64,000 bases of DNA from the NCBI GenBank assembly GCA_010093635.1, contig MU006788.1:278120-342119 (forward strand), read 5' to 3'. The notes beneath the pieces were generated by a model that made no database searches, was not told the origin of the DNA, and saw nothing but the letters and a program-made list of their open reading frames with translations. This DNA is from Massarina eburnea CBS 473.64. Taxonomy: Eukaryota; Ascomycota; Dothideomycetes; Pleosporales; Massarinaceae. Position 1 is the first letter of the stretch. Each line of letters opens with the position of its first letter. The translations under genes and the position numbers were made by a program. Below, piece by piece: positions 21,609 to 32,430 of this stretch.

Positions 21609-22070
21609 TCTACACTACCCTGGCCGAGAACGTGATGGACGATGGGAGGGATTGCAGCAGCGCCAATGATCGATGTACACATACAACGGGTGGATATATT
21701 CGGGTAGCGCGAACAGTTTACCCTGATGCCTACCTACCCACCACTCCTTTTCTAGCTTTTAACTGTAGCGAAGGGAGAAAGCGAGAAACCCCTCTTGTTT
21801 TCGGCTTGGACGGCGGCGTTTAATTGGGAGGGCTTAAGGCTTTGTGTTCAGTATAGTGCAGGGGGCATGAAGGATGTATGCCATGTCTATACAGGTTTGA
21901 ATTTGCGCAAGTCATAGCGAGTACTTGGATATAATATCATCATTTTAAATCCCCGACCCAACCAAACCAACTCATACCTGCCATCCATATGATGTACATG
22001 AACCCCTCATTTTCCATTGAACGCCAGCAATGCATGTCCACTCTGAATAACATAAAATCGTCGCCTGGAC
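21609..22070. other. Convergent 3' spacer between V-ATPase f and ELP3
   Basis: Both flanking genes end here. No gene or repeat seen. Confidence 0.5.
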
Positions 22071-23883
22071 TCAGTCTCTCACCCAGTCCGACTCCAAACT
22101 CTTACTCATATATGGCCCGTCGAGCCAGTACCCCAACTTGGCGTAGTAACTCCTCACTCCAACCCCCGAAATCACACTAATCTTCTCACTCCCATGCTCC
22201 TCTCTCGCAATCCGTTCCGCTTCCTCCATCAACAACGTTCCGTACCCCTGATGCTGGAACTTTTTCGGATCGCGCGCATGCACCGGCACCGCACTACCGT
22301 AGACGTGCAGTTCGCGAACGAGGGAAGTAGGCTGACCAGTGAGTTCGGGTCTGAATGTATGTTCCTTGGAGCACTGGCGTAGGCGTAACAGAGCGATCAG
22401 GATATCCTGCTTCGGATCCTCGTAGGCGAGGAACGTCTCCCAGCCCCCATTTGCCGTGTAGTCGCGGCGCACGAGCTCGACTTGGTCGGGGCGGATCTTG
22501 TGTTTTACCTCGTTGATGCCGACTTCGCGGGTACGCACGTCGCGGCACGAGGTTCCGAAGTCTTTCATCCGGGCCAGTGCCAGTTCGCGCAGATTTCCAT
22601 TCTCGACGCCCGAGGTCACGAGGGGCATGGGGATGTCGCGCTGTACGCGGTAGATGCGAGTCCACGGTGGGACTAGGGCGAGGATACGGGCTACGATGTC
22701 GATGAGGGCGTTGGGAGTGTAGTTCTTGTACCGGCCTGTTCGCCAGAGCTCGTACAGACCGGTCCCGCGGATGACGAGCGTGGGGTAGATTTTCAGGCCG
22801 TCGGTGCGGAAGTCGGGGTTGGAGAAGTACTCGACGAATTGGTCGAGATCGCGTTCCATGCCGACGTTGGGGAGGTCGGGCATCATGTGCGAGACTACCT
22901 TGAAGCCGGCGTCTTTGGACAGACAGAAGGTTTTTGCGACGGCGGCGACGGTGTGGCCGCGGTTCGTGTCGCGGGCAACATCTTCGTAAAGGGATTGGAC
23001 GCCGATTTCGAGGCGTGTGCAGCCGTATCGTAGCATCGATGAGAGGTGTTGGTCGAGACAGTAGTCGGGTCGCGTTTCGATGGTTATGCCGACGCATTTT
23101 ATATTGCTCATTTCGCCGGCGGCGACTGCTTCGTCGACATTCTTTGTTTGGTAGCCCGAGAGCGCGTTGTGGAGCTGTGAGATGAATCCGTCCCGGTAGG
23201 ATTCGGATAGTGACATGAATGTTCCGCCCATGATGATGTACTCTACCTTGTCGACCGAATGGCCGAGTGACTTGATCTGGTCAACGCGACCGCGTGCTTG
23301 CTCATAGGGGTCGTAGCGGGCGCGGATGGCGCGCATGGAAGTTGGTTCATAGCCAGTGTAGGATTGTGTCGAGTATTCGAAATCGGAATCTGGACCTCCA
23401 GGGCAGTAGACGCATATATTACCAGTGTAGGAGATGTGGGGACAGCGGTGCGGTTTACACATTACTGCCACTACTGCTATGCCCGAGGAAGTTCCTGCAC
23501 ATATCCATCAACACTTGTCCAACTCATTCCTCCCCTATCATCCCAGTTCCACGTGATACGGTGCAGTGGCAATACATACGAATCGGTTTCGCGATCAACT
23601 TGGGCAGAATATATTTCTTGTAATGTTCCGGGACCGCGGCAATAATGGCCGTAAGTGGCGGTTGGCTCTTCAAATAATGCTTCTTCGATATCTGGCCTCT
23701 CAAGTGATTCAGATTCAGATCTTTCTTTGGCCTCGTGCCATCGGCTTGCGCTTCATAGTCTTGGATGAGCGCCGAGGCGATGTCGGCGCACGCGCGCATG
23801 TAGCGTTCATTTTCAGGCGGGAGTTTAATGTTCTTGGGTAGTCGGTTCTTCGTCCGGGTTTCGGTTAGCGTGAGAGTCGCCAT
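22071..23883 (-). CDS. ELP3: Elongator complex catalytic subunit Elp3
   Basis: Model of 575 aa: exon 1 23883-23580 and exon 2 23494-22071 (85-nt intron, GTATGT donor, GTGCAG acceptor, phase 1). The radical-SAM Cys motif CX9CX2C is intact (CPHISYTGNICVYC). It is followed by IIMGGTFMSL, ITIETRPDYC and EIGVQSLYEDV. The C-terminal GNAT acetyltransferase shows HQGYGTLLMEEAER. Elp3 makes the cm5 group on wobble uridines of cytosolic tRNAs with S-adenosylmethionine and acetyl-CoA, and thereby tunes codon translation. Length agrees with the family (yeast 557). It is divergent from the FYV10 gene, separated by 447 bp. Confidence 0.97.
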
Positions 23884-24330
23884 GGCGGTTGCTGTGAAGT
23901 TTTGGGGAGATGGTGCTGCTCGTTGATGAGAGTCATGTGGGGTGGATTTTTTGGAGATGCCGCTAGGCCTATCGCGGACTAGGTTGGATAGCTACGAGGT
24001 TACTTCCCGGCAACTTCTCTATGAAGCAGTACTTCTATAGACATGAAATAAGGGTCGCCTGAGAATTCTGTCACAACAGGCCTACCACATACGTGTGTAT
24101 TGGTGATGACTGTTTCAACGAAGTCAAAACCAGGGTTTCCGGTCTCAAGAACGCACTTTCAGTTCACTTGCACGTTCTCCAACTCTCAAGTCGGTAGTCG
24201 CACGTTCCTTCCCGCGAGCTGTGAACAGTGACGACCAACCCCGCGAGCTCCCACCTCACATGTGCACCACACCATAGCAAACCCACCACAACACTCACAC
24301 AAATCCATACTCCCCATTCGAGCACAAGCC
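23884..24330. promoter_or_regulatory. Divergent promoter region ELP3 / FYV10
   Basis: 447 bp between two outward start codons with no coding frame. Regulatory elements were not resolved. Confidence 0.5.
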
Positions 24331-25756
24331 ATGGCGGAGCTCACGACGACCAAGCTTAACGCTGAATCACACCTCATCCTGGTCCGTCCTCTCACCCTCC
24401 CCCCTCTAGCCCCACCCTACTAACCCAAGGAATGAACAGGACCAACCCCTCCTCCGCATGCCCTACGAGCTCTCCCGCCGCAACCAAAAAACCGCACAAC
24501 GCTACCTCGAAAACAGCACCAAGGACATACTCACGCTCTCTACCAGAACGGCCCAGAGAGCCCCGTCTGCCGCCCCCGAAACTACACTCGCGTCCATCGA
24601 CACCATGATCTCCAAGATGCAGGGCCTAAAGCGCAAAATGTCGAATCTGGAATCGGAAGAACAGCGCCTGCATAAGAGCACCCGCGCGCGGCTACAGCAT
24701 CTGCAGGACCTGTACGAGGTGCAGAGCCTTGTGGACGTCAAGTACGATGAATGGAGTCGCATACGGTTGTCGAGACTGTTGGTGGATTACCTGCTTAGGG
24801 AGGGCTATCAAGAGAGTGCTGCGCATCTGGCCATGAGTACTGGGATCGAGAAACTTGTCGACGTGGATGCGTTCGTCGCCTGCCACAAGATCGAGCAGAG
24901 CCTAAGGGAAGAGAGGAGCACGACCTCTGCGCTTAGTTGGTGCAAGGAGAATGCGAAGGAGTTGAAAAAGCAGGGTAGTGAACTGGAGTTTGAGTTGAGG
25001 CTACAGCAGTACATTGAGCTTGTGAGGCAGGGGCATGAGAAGGGGATCGGGGGGCAAGATGTTGATATGGATGGAGATGGGATGAATGGAGTCAGTATAG
25101 CGGTGGGAGGTGGGAGGCAAGGTGGTGGGGAGCAGAAGTTGGTGGAGGCGCGGGCACATGCGAAGAAGTATCTGAGTGGGAGTGGGGACTTTGGTCTACT
25201 CGGCAGAGCGGCGGGTCTGCTAGCTTATAGGCCTTGGGACGACGTGGAACCGTATGCGGTATGTCTTCTCCCTTCCATCTCATCGCTTTCTTCGGACATT
25301 ACTGACTAGAAGAAACAGTCCCTCTACTCACCACACCGCTGGCACGACCTCGCCCACCTATTCCTGACAACGCACCACACACTCTACTCCCTGCCACCGC
25401 GCCCGCTCCTCCACATCGCTCTTTCCGCCGGCCTCTCCGCCCTCAAAACACCTTCCTGCCATTCTGCCTTTACGGCTTCTTCCGGCGCCATCGCATCAAC
25501 TACGACCTCTGTATGTCCCATCTGCAGCACCGAGCTCAACGACCTCGCGCGCAACGTGCCGTATGCGCACCACACCAAGAGTATCGTTGAACCTGATCCT
25601 GTGGTGCTGCCAAACGGACGCATCTATGGGAAGCAGAGGCTGGAGCTCTTCAACGAAGGGGCGGGCACGGAGAAGGGGATGGTGAGGGATCCAGTCGAGG
25701 GGTTGGGTGGAGATACTTGGTTAGAGGGAGACGTGAGGAAGGTTTTTATATCGTAG
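24331..25756 (+). CDS. FYV10: GID/CTLH E3 ubiquitin ligase subunit Fyv10 (Gid9/MAEA type)
   Basis: Model of 435 aa in three exons: 24331-24381, 24440-25258 and 25319-25756. The first exon encodes only MAELTTTKLNAESHLIL. Coiled-coil residues (about 45-120) precede a LisH motif (RLLVDYLLREGYQESA), a CTLH segment and a CRA region. The C-terminus has the degenerate RING with CPICSTELNDLARNVPYAHHTKS. In yeast and animals this subunit pairs with the other RING subunit to ubiquitinate gluconeogenic enzymes and other Pro/N-degron substrates. The first donor is GTCCGT, a non-standard but usable GT site supported by the conserved join ILDQPLLRMPYEL. Convergent with BMT5. Confidence 0.93.
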
Positions 25757-26199
25757 GGGAACTGTGGATAGTCGTGTGGTTCAGTGCACTATCTGTTTTG
25801 GAATTTGGTCCTTACATAGCGTAGGCGTTCATGGACTTGGGCATGCTGTTATTTGGTACGGTAGCTTCTTTGTATTTGCATACTTGGGTATCCGCGGATT
25901 ACCGCCTCTCAATGAGCTTGAGTCTCTTTTAAGTTATATTTCCAGCCTCTCGTATGAACATCGTCCTCGTCCTTCTGGATCAACCGCATTGGCGGCACTC
26001 TACTCCGTACACTCGTCCAACAGGCCTCGCATTTTCTTCGTCTTCAACGTCTGCAAGCTCGCAGACAGTTCGTAGAGCAATCTCCCTCAAGCGAGACGTC
26101 CTCGTCTCGATCAAGCTCAAGATATGGCCATCATAAAATGTCCCAATCATGCTTGGTATAAATCGACGTTTTCAAACCTGACCAAAAGCATCACCTTAT
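25757..26199. other. Convergent 3' spacer between FYV10 and BMT5
   Basis: 443 bp between two stop codons; no gene supported. Confidence 0.5.
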
Positions 26200-27195
26200 T
26201 CAAGCCCCTTCACTATCACTCCCACTCTCATCCCTCGGCCTCTTCTTCCCCTTCCCCTTCCCCTTTTTCCCCTCCGCATCCCCACTCTTATCACCACCCT
26301 TCCCCACCTTCTCAAAAACATACATCCGCGCCTCTCTCTCCTCGCCCTTCCACGCCCCCGCACCCTCCACCGTGCCAAGCGTGCGCATATGATGATACCC
26401 CGGGTACTGAGTCCAATCGAATCTATACGACTCGACGACCTTGAGACCAGCATGGCGAGCAAGATTCCGTATACACCACAGTTCATACGCGGCGCCCTCG
26501 AACAGCGCGACAAAGACTCTACCGCCTATTTTGAGGAACGGGGACGGTGCGCACCGCGGCGGTTTGGCGGCGATTTCGTAGACGCAGGATTCGAAGAATT
26601 TTACTAGCAAGGCTTGGTTCGCGCGCGCTTGCCGATTCACATCCGTACTCATGCCCCCGGTGTGCGGGAACATGAATGCGATGATATCCCATCCCGTTTC
26701 TTCTCCTCCTGCTCCTCCTGCTCCCTCTGGCCTTAGGGTCTTGTATGTATTCAACTTTGTAGCATCAACGTCATGGAGAATTGGCACGGGCGGAACCAAT
26801 TCCTTTAATTCCTTCTCCACGTCCGCGAAACTCGGATACTTGCTCCTCACCTCCTCCTCGCTATCGAAACTCGTCGCCGTGACATTCGCGCACCCGTGCT
26901 CGAGCGCGAGACTGCGCGTGAAGCTAAAGTCTCCTTCGCCTACTAAGAGGATGTTGTCGTAGACACCGAAAGGCACGGCGTGCTGCTGGGAGGCTTGCGT
27001 GGGTGGTTTGGTGGCGGGTTTGGGGGTTGCGCTGGAGGTAGTTGTAGTCGGGGCATTGGGTTTCTGCTTCTTCGAGGGCGGGCCGTGGGATGGCGCGGGT
27101 GAGGGTTTCGCGGCTTTTCGCTGGGCGGCGACTTTCTTCTTCGCCGATTCGCGCTTCACTTCACGGCGCTGTCGTTTCGCCTTGGTCTTCGACAT
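26200..27195 (-). CDS. BMT5: 25S rRNA (uridine-N3) methyltransferase Bmt5-like (DUF2431)
   Basis: Single-exon 331-aa protein. The start MSKTKAKRQRREVKRE at 27195 gives the very basic Lys/Arg N-terminus (about 1-70) expected of a nucleolar protein. The frame continues upstream but without family likeness. The Rossmann-fold start has GVYDNILLVGEGDFSFTRSL, the DUF2431 signature, and DIIAFMFPHTGG follows. The C-terminus is again Lys-rich (KKGKGKGKKRPRDESGSD). Yeast Bmt5 makes m3U at one site of 25S rRNA. The likely role here is the same, inferred from the family. Its stop is 443 bp from the FYV10 stop. Confidence 0.9.
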   Translation of the reverse strand: MSKTKAKRQRREVKRESAKKKVAAQRKAAKPSPAPSHGPPSKKQKPNAPTTTTSSATPKPATKPPTQASQQHAVPFGVYDNILLVGEGDFSFTRSLALEHGCANVTATSFDSEEEVRSKYPSFADVEKELKELVPPVPILHDVDATKLNTYKTLRPEGAGGAGGEETGWDIIAFMFPHTGGMSTDVNRQARANQALLVKFFESCVYEIAAKPPRCAPSPFLKIGGRVFVALFEGAAYELWCIRNLARHAGLKVVESYRFDWTQYPGYHHMRTLGTVEGAGAWKGEEREARMYVFEKVGKGGDKSGDAEGKKGKGKGKKRPRDESGSDSEGA

Positions 27196-27445
27196 GGTGG
27201 TTGTGAAGGATGCGGAGGTGCGTTGCGGGGAGATGGAAACCAGAAAATTTGGAGCTTGGACCACCGAACCCAATGGCTCGAAATCAATGCACATGGGAAA
27301 AGGTGGTCTCAATGCAGACAGGCTAGCATTGCTCTAGACTAAATGTACAATAGACGGTTCATATACGGTCTCAAAGTCATACCATACCACGCTCTAAACA
27401 CATGCCCAACAGCCAAAGGGAATCTGCGGTGCCTCCTGAGGCACT
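27196..27445. other. Short intergenic region BMT5 / LSC1
   Basis: About 250 bp, promoter of BMT5 and 3' end of LSC1; no gene. Confidence 0.5.
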
Positions 27446-28684
27446 CTAAATCAAGTCCCGCTTCACAAACTGATCGTACAGCGTCTTGCCCAGACTGGCC
27501 GGGCTCCTCTCCACCACGACGCCAGCTGCCTCTAGCGCATTGATTTTGCTGTTCGCGTCTCCCTTGCCTCCGCTCACAATAGCACCCGCGTGTCCCATTC
27601 TCCTGCCCGGCGGCGCAGAGATACCGGCAATGAAGCTGACGACGGGCTTGTTCGCCGTGTTGTACTCCTTGAGGAAGTCGGCGGCGTCCTCTTCCGCGGA
27701 GCCACCAATCTCGCCGATCATGATGATGCCGTCGGTTTCTTCGTCCTCGAGGAACACTTTCAGGCAGTCGATGAAGTTGGTGCCCGAGAAGGGGTCGCCG
27801 CCGATACCAACCACGAGAGACTGGCCGAGGCCGGCTTGCGTCGTTTGGTTCACGGCTTCATAGGTTAGGGTTCCTGAGCGGGAGACGATACCGACGCGAC
27901 CGCGCTTGTGGATGAAGCCAGGCATGATGCCAATTTTACATTGGCCCTGCATCCGTTAGAGGGTGGTGGTTGAGTGTAGATAGGTGAGGGGTCATACGGG
28001 AGCGATGATACCAGGGCAGTTGGGACCAACCATGCGGGTCTTGCCCTGCGACTTGAGCATATCCGTGATGCGAACCATGTCTATGCGAATCAGAATTGTT
28101 TTCTTCCATCAAATTTGCATACAACCTACCATGCTGCGGAATGCCTTCAGTGATGCTGCACGCCAGTTAGCCCCGCCCACACTCAAGTCATAAGACCACC
28201 TACGTGACAATCAACGGCATCTCCGCCTTGATAGCCTCCTCGATACTCGCAGCAGCAAGCGGCGGCCTGTCCACAAGTCAGAACGCACAATGCGCATCTT
28301 ATCGCACGGAAAAGACGCACGGAACAAAGATGGCAGAGGCCGTAGCGCCCGTCTGCTTGATTGCATCCTGTACGCTCGCGAACACGGGCTTGCCCAGGTG
28401 CTCCGAGCCCGCCTTCTTCGGGTTCGTGCCGCCGACCACATTGGTGCCGTACTCAATCGCCTGCTGGGCATGGAACCTGCTCCGCCGTCAATGCCACCGT
28501 CCAATGCTCCAGGCGTAGTCACTCACGTTCCCTGCCGTCCCGTGAAGCCCTGGAAGAGCACCTTGGTGTCGCCGTTGATGCGCAGGTTCTTGATCGTGTT
28601 CGCGTACGGGGAGGAGCTCGTCGCATACGTCCGCAACGCAGCTCTGTGGAGCACAGAGCTCAGCGGTTTGCGGAGGGCCTGCAT
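27446..28684 (-). CDS. LSC1: Succinyl-CoA ligase alpha subunit, mitochondrial
   Basis: Model of 328 aa in six exons: 28684-28527, 28476-28321, 28266-28204, 28155-28130, 28080-27998 and 27946-27446. Introns are 48-54 nt with consistent phases; one exon is only 26 nt. The N-terminus (MQALRKPLSSVLHRAALR) is a mitochondrial targeting peptide. Conserved blocks are FQGFTGRQGTFHA, MVGPNCPGIIAPGQCKIGIM, GRVGIVSRSGTLTYEA, VGIGGDPFSGT and GRRMGHAGAIVSGG, whose His carries the phosphate. With the beta subunit it converts succinyl-CoA to succinate with nucleotide triphosphate formation in the citric acid cycle. Length equals the yeast protein. Confidence 0.97.
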
Positions 28685-29276
28685 CGTGACAGTAGGGAAA
28701 TGTCACGAGAGCAAGCTAGAAAAGAAGAGGACGTGCGGGTGAGGGTTCGAGAGATGGCTGATGGGGTAGATGGAGGCGGAGATGCGAGGTGCTGCAGCTG
28801 TCCCGGTCCTGGTTCGGAAACTTCTTGGCTGCGAACAGTTAGCAGTTAGCACATTATTGTGACAACCTAAAACTTTCGACCGGCCAGGGTCAATCACAAC
28901 CAAGAGCCCGACACCACGAAAATGCCTCGCGGCCTTCCCTCTTCATTCTTCATTCTTCATTCACACTGGTCCGATTGGGGAACGTTGACACAGATATCAT
29001 TATAATCCGATTCTATCAAAGTTCTTTTGTCGGAACCCGCACTCTAAGAACTCCTCTAAGACCCAATGCATTGTGAATCGCACTCGTAATCCAGATGCCT
29101 GCTGCTCCATCTACATACACGTGCAGAAAAGACTCCGAAGCAGGCCGCGAAGGGGCTGCTCGCGTCCGGCATGTGCATCCAGACTCTGCACCCGGTCATC
29201 ACTTTTAGATTCGTACCTTCATCCCATGTCCGTTGTGTAGCTTCCATGCAGTCACTTCACAGCCTCGCTCACTCCC
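28685..29276. other. Spacer between LSC1 start and ARB1 stop
   Basis: Promoter of LSC1 and 3' region of ARB1. No other gene supported. Confidence 0.5.
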
Positions 29277-31234
29277 TTAGATGGCTCCCGCAGCGTGCAT
29301 CTTCTTCGAGAGATGCTTTTTATAGTCTCCGATGCTTCCATCCCATCGTCGAACCGTCTTGTGTTCACACACCATGATGTCCTTTGCAATCTTGTCGAGC
29401 AATCTATCACAGTTAGTGTCGAGTTCGCATCGAGATCAATTGGTTCGACTTACCGGAAGTCGTGAGAAACAACGACGACACCACCGCTGAAAGCGTTGAT
29501 AGCGTCCGCCAAACTGTCGATCGTGGGAATATCCAGACCGTTAGTAGGCTCATCGAGCAACAGCATATTGGGGCTCTCAATCGCCAACAGCGCAAAAACG
29601 ATACGGCTCTTCTGACCCTCGGAAAGAGTGGCCATCTTGGCAGTCTGGGAATCACCGCTGAGACCGTACTTGCCGAGCTGTTGCCGCCAGTACTGGTAAT
29701 CCTGAGATGTGCTGGAGTACTTGTCGCGGACAAAGTCAAGAGCTGACTTGGTCAGATCGAGCGACTCGGCCGAGTGCTGCGTGTACATTCCCAGCTTCAA
29801 GTGAGTGTGACGGGACACGACACCCCTGGTCGGCGATAGCTGCCCGGTGAAGATACGGAGCAGCGTGGACTTGCCAACACCGTTGGGTCCGACAAGAGCT
29901 GTTCGCGAGTCCATGTCGACACCAAAATCCAGGTTCTCGTACAGGGTGTCCTCGGGCTTGCCCGAGTAGGAGAAGGTAACGTCGTCGAGCGCCAACACGG
30001 GCGGGGGCAGCTTCTCAACTTCGGCGAATCGGAAAGTAAAGACGCGGTCCGAAACAACAGGCTCGATGAAACCGTCTGCCTCCATCTTGTCCAAAATCTT
30101 CTGGCGAGACTTGGCTTGTCGGACCAAGTTGGCGTAGGTACCGGCCGAGGCAATGAACTTCTTGATGTGCTTGATCTCATCCTGCTGCTTCTCGTACGCC
30201 TTCATCTGGTTGACCTCCTGCTCCGTGCGCGTCTTGATGTACGTGTCGTAGTTACCACCATAGTACAGGAGCTGCTTCATGCGCATGTCGATCATGTTGG
30301 TGCAGACGCCGTTCAAGAAATCCATGGAGTGGGAAACGAGAATCAGGGTGCGGTCCCACTTCTTCATGTACTCCTCGAGCCACACGCAGGCCTCCAAGTC
30401 CAAATGGGCAGTCGGGTCATCGAGCAAGAGCAGAGAGGGCTTCACGAACAGCGCCTTGGCGAGGGCGACACGCATCTTCCAGCCACCAGACATGTCCTTG
30501 GTCTTCTTGTGGATGGTTACCTTGTTGAAGCCGAGACCGGTCAGGATGAGCGAGGCGCGAGTGTGGAAGGTGGACGGGTCCATTTCCTCTTGTCGCTAGA
30601 GAGTGTCAGCTGCATCATCGCGAACAGCGTCATGGGGACATACCTCGTAGATCTCATCAAGCATCGGGGCCTCTGGGCCATCGCGCTCAAGAATGTCCTC
30701 GGCGAGCTTCTCCAGGCGCGCCAGCTCGTTCTCCGCCTCCCGCACGACCCACTCCAAGGCGCCCAGCTCAGTGGCGGGAGCGCCCTTGTCCAGCAGGTAG
30801 ATGTCAATGTGCTCGGGGAACGGGAACTCGCGCTTGTCGATGGCCTTGAGCAACGTCGACTTGCCGCAGCCGTTCTCTCCCAGCAAGCCATATCGACGAC
30901 TGTAGTTGACTTCGAGGGTGGTGTCGTTGAAGAGGACACGGCCGTGGAACACAAGCGAGGCGGACGTGATCTTGACGTCGCGGGAGGCTTCGAGCGAGGA
31001 GAGCACGCCGGTGGTGACGCGGTCCGACAGACCGTGCTTGTCCTCCTGCATCGTGAGCTTCTTGACCTCCTCGTTGATTTCGAGGTCCTCCTCGCCATCG
31101 CCGTTCACCGACGAGGCCTTGGAGGCATTCTTGGATGCTGCCTTGGAAGAGACCTTGGAGGCGGCAGTCTTCTTGGGCTCCTTGCCGTCGGCGACGCGCT
31201 TGGCCTGGCGGGCTGCTTTGGATGCGGAGACCAT
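29277..31234 (-). CDS. ARB1: ABC-F ATPase Arb1 (ribosome biogenesis)
   Basis: Model of 619 aa in three exons: 31234-30644, 30595-29454 and 29403-29277. Introns are 48 and 50 nt (GTATGT and GTAAGT donors). It has two ABC cassettes and no membrane segments. Cassette 1 has GENGCGKST and signature DMSGGWKMR; cassette 2 has GPNGVGKST and LSEGQKSR, then LLLDEPTNGLD. The linker helix between them is Lys/Gln-rich. The N-terminus is Lys/Ala/Ser-rich. The last exon supplies the conserved tail DIMVCEHKTVRRWDGSIGDY. Yeast Arb1 shuttles and is needed for 40S and 60S subunit production; 610 aa there. Divergent from RAD16. Confidence 0.96.
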
Positions 31235-32430
31235 GTTTGCAGCTGTAGGAGAGGAGTGTGGTTGAGGGAATCAAATTTCAGCAGGGCCGTAGTGGAGTAA
31301 CGTCAGGCAGTGCCCCGCGCTTATCGATTAGGGAGGCAAGGACTCGATGCTGCCCAAATCCTCGTTGGAAGAATACCACAGCGAACCGTGGTTATTGTAT
31401 TATAAACGGTAGAGCGGGAAAGAATGGGGGGTCGTGGATTGCACGATGAAAGGGTTATAAGTGGGTGGCAGAACAATCGCCTCTTCCTACTGTCGATTTT
31501 TTTGTTCAGTGGCGGGACGTTTGACCAATCACAGCCCACCTCAACATCATTCACCGGCCCATCTTGGCTAGTTCGTCTCAGCAGCGATCCCTCCAGTGCT
31601 TCTCATCAGGTAGATACGGGCGACGATGATACGAAAGAATCTCCGGGGTGATGGGCTTCGTTCTAGCTAGAGATGCAATGTACTGTAGAGAGTTAAATGG
31701 CCTTTATGCGTCGCAGCTCTTCCATTCGCACGTCGACTTACCTTTCTCCACCTCGTAACATCCTCCCTCATCATTCTTCCTACACTCTGGCAAATCGACT
31801 ACCAACTCCTTTCCATCCGGCCTGGTCCGCGGCGTCGGAGCCGGCCACTCAGACCAATGGATATATCTCCAGATGTCATCTCCTGTGCTCTTTCGTTGCA
31901 TTCCACGTCTCCCAGATCCCTCTCCTGCTCATCCCTTGAACTCTCACGCCAATAAAATGTGGCCACGATGCGGGATGATGAGCGCAAGATGTCCATGTCG
32001 AAGCTGTATTCGGGATATATCGTGCATTATCTAAAGTGGTCACGTGATTGCGTGCTTCGGCGAGTGCGACACAGACGCGACTCAACATTTGACCCCATTC
32101 CCTCGGAACAAGTACGTCCATGAGCTGTACATTACCCACCCGAGAGAGTTCGTGGTACGTAGTTTCTTTCAGATCTCTTCCCGATCTCTTTCATCGCATT
32201 GTTCACCAGCATTTGCCACCGCCGGCGTGATTGCGCGAACTTTCGACGCGAAACCAACCAGTGGCGCGAAATCAGGGGCGTTGATTCATCCCGCCCTTGA
32301 TTCACCACCCCATCTAGTTCTGTCGCTCTCCCCGCATTCTCGCCATCTGTCGCAATCTTCGCATAGTTCATTAAACCACTACAACACGGAGTGCTGTCGC
32401 CGCTATTCAACCCCACAGCGATATCTCATC
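31235..32430. promoter_or_regulatory. Divergent intergenic region ARB1 / RAD16
   Basis: 1.2 kb without a supported gene between two outward start codons. Several short upstream ATGs precede RAD16, so part may be transcribed leader. Confidence 0.45.
31525..31529 (+). promoter_or_regulatory. CCAAT box upstream of ARB1
   Basis: GACCAATCACAG lies about 290 bp before the ARB1 start codon and matches the HAP-complex core. Function is inferred from sequence and position only. Confidence 0.35.

Noticed and set aside
26389..27337. Several plus-strand frames across BMT5
   Set aside because: Shadows of the minus-strand methyltransferase gene.
30116..31300. 394-codon plus-strand open frame across ARB1
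   Set aside because: Antisense shadow of the conserved ABC-F coding sequence; composition mirrors that gene and no domain is seen.
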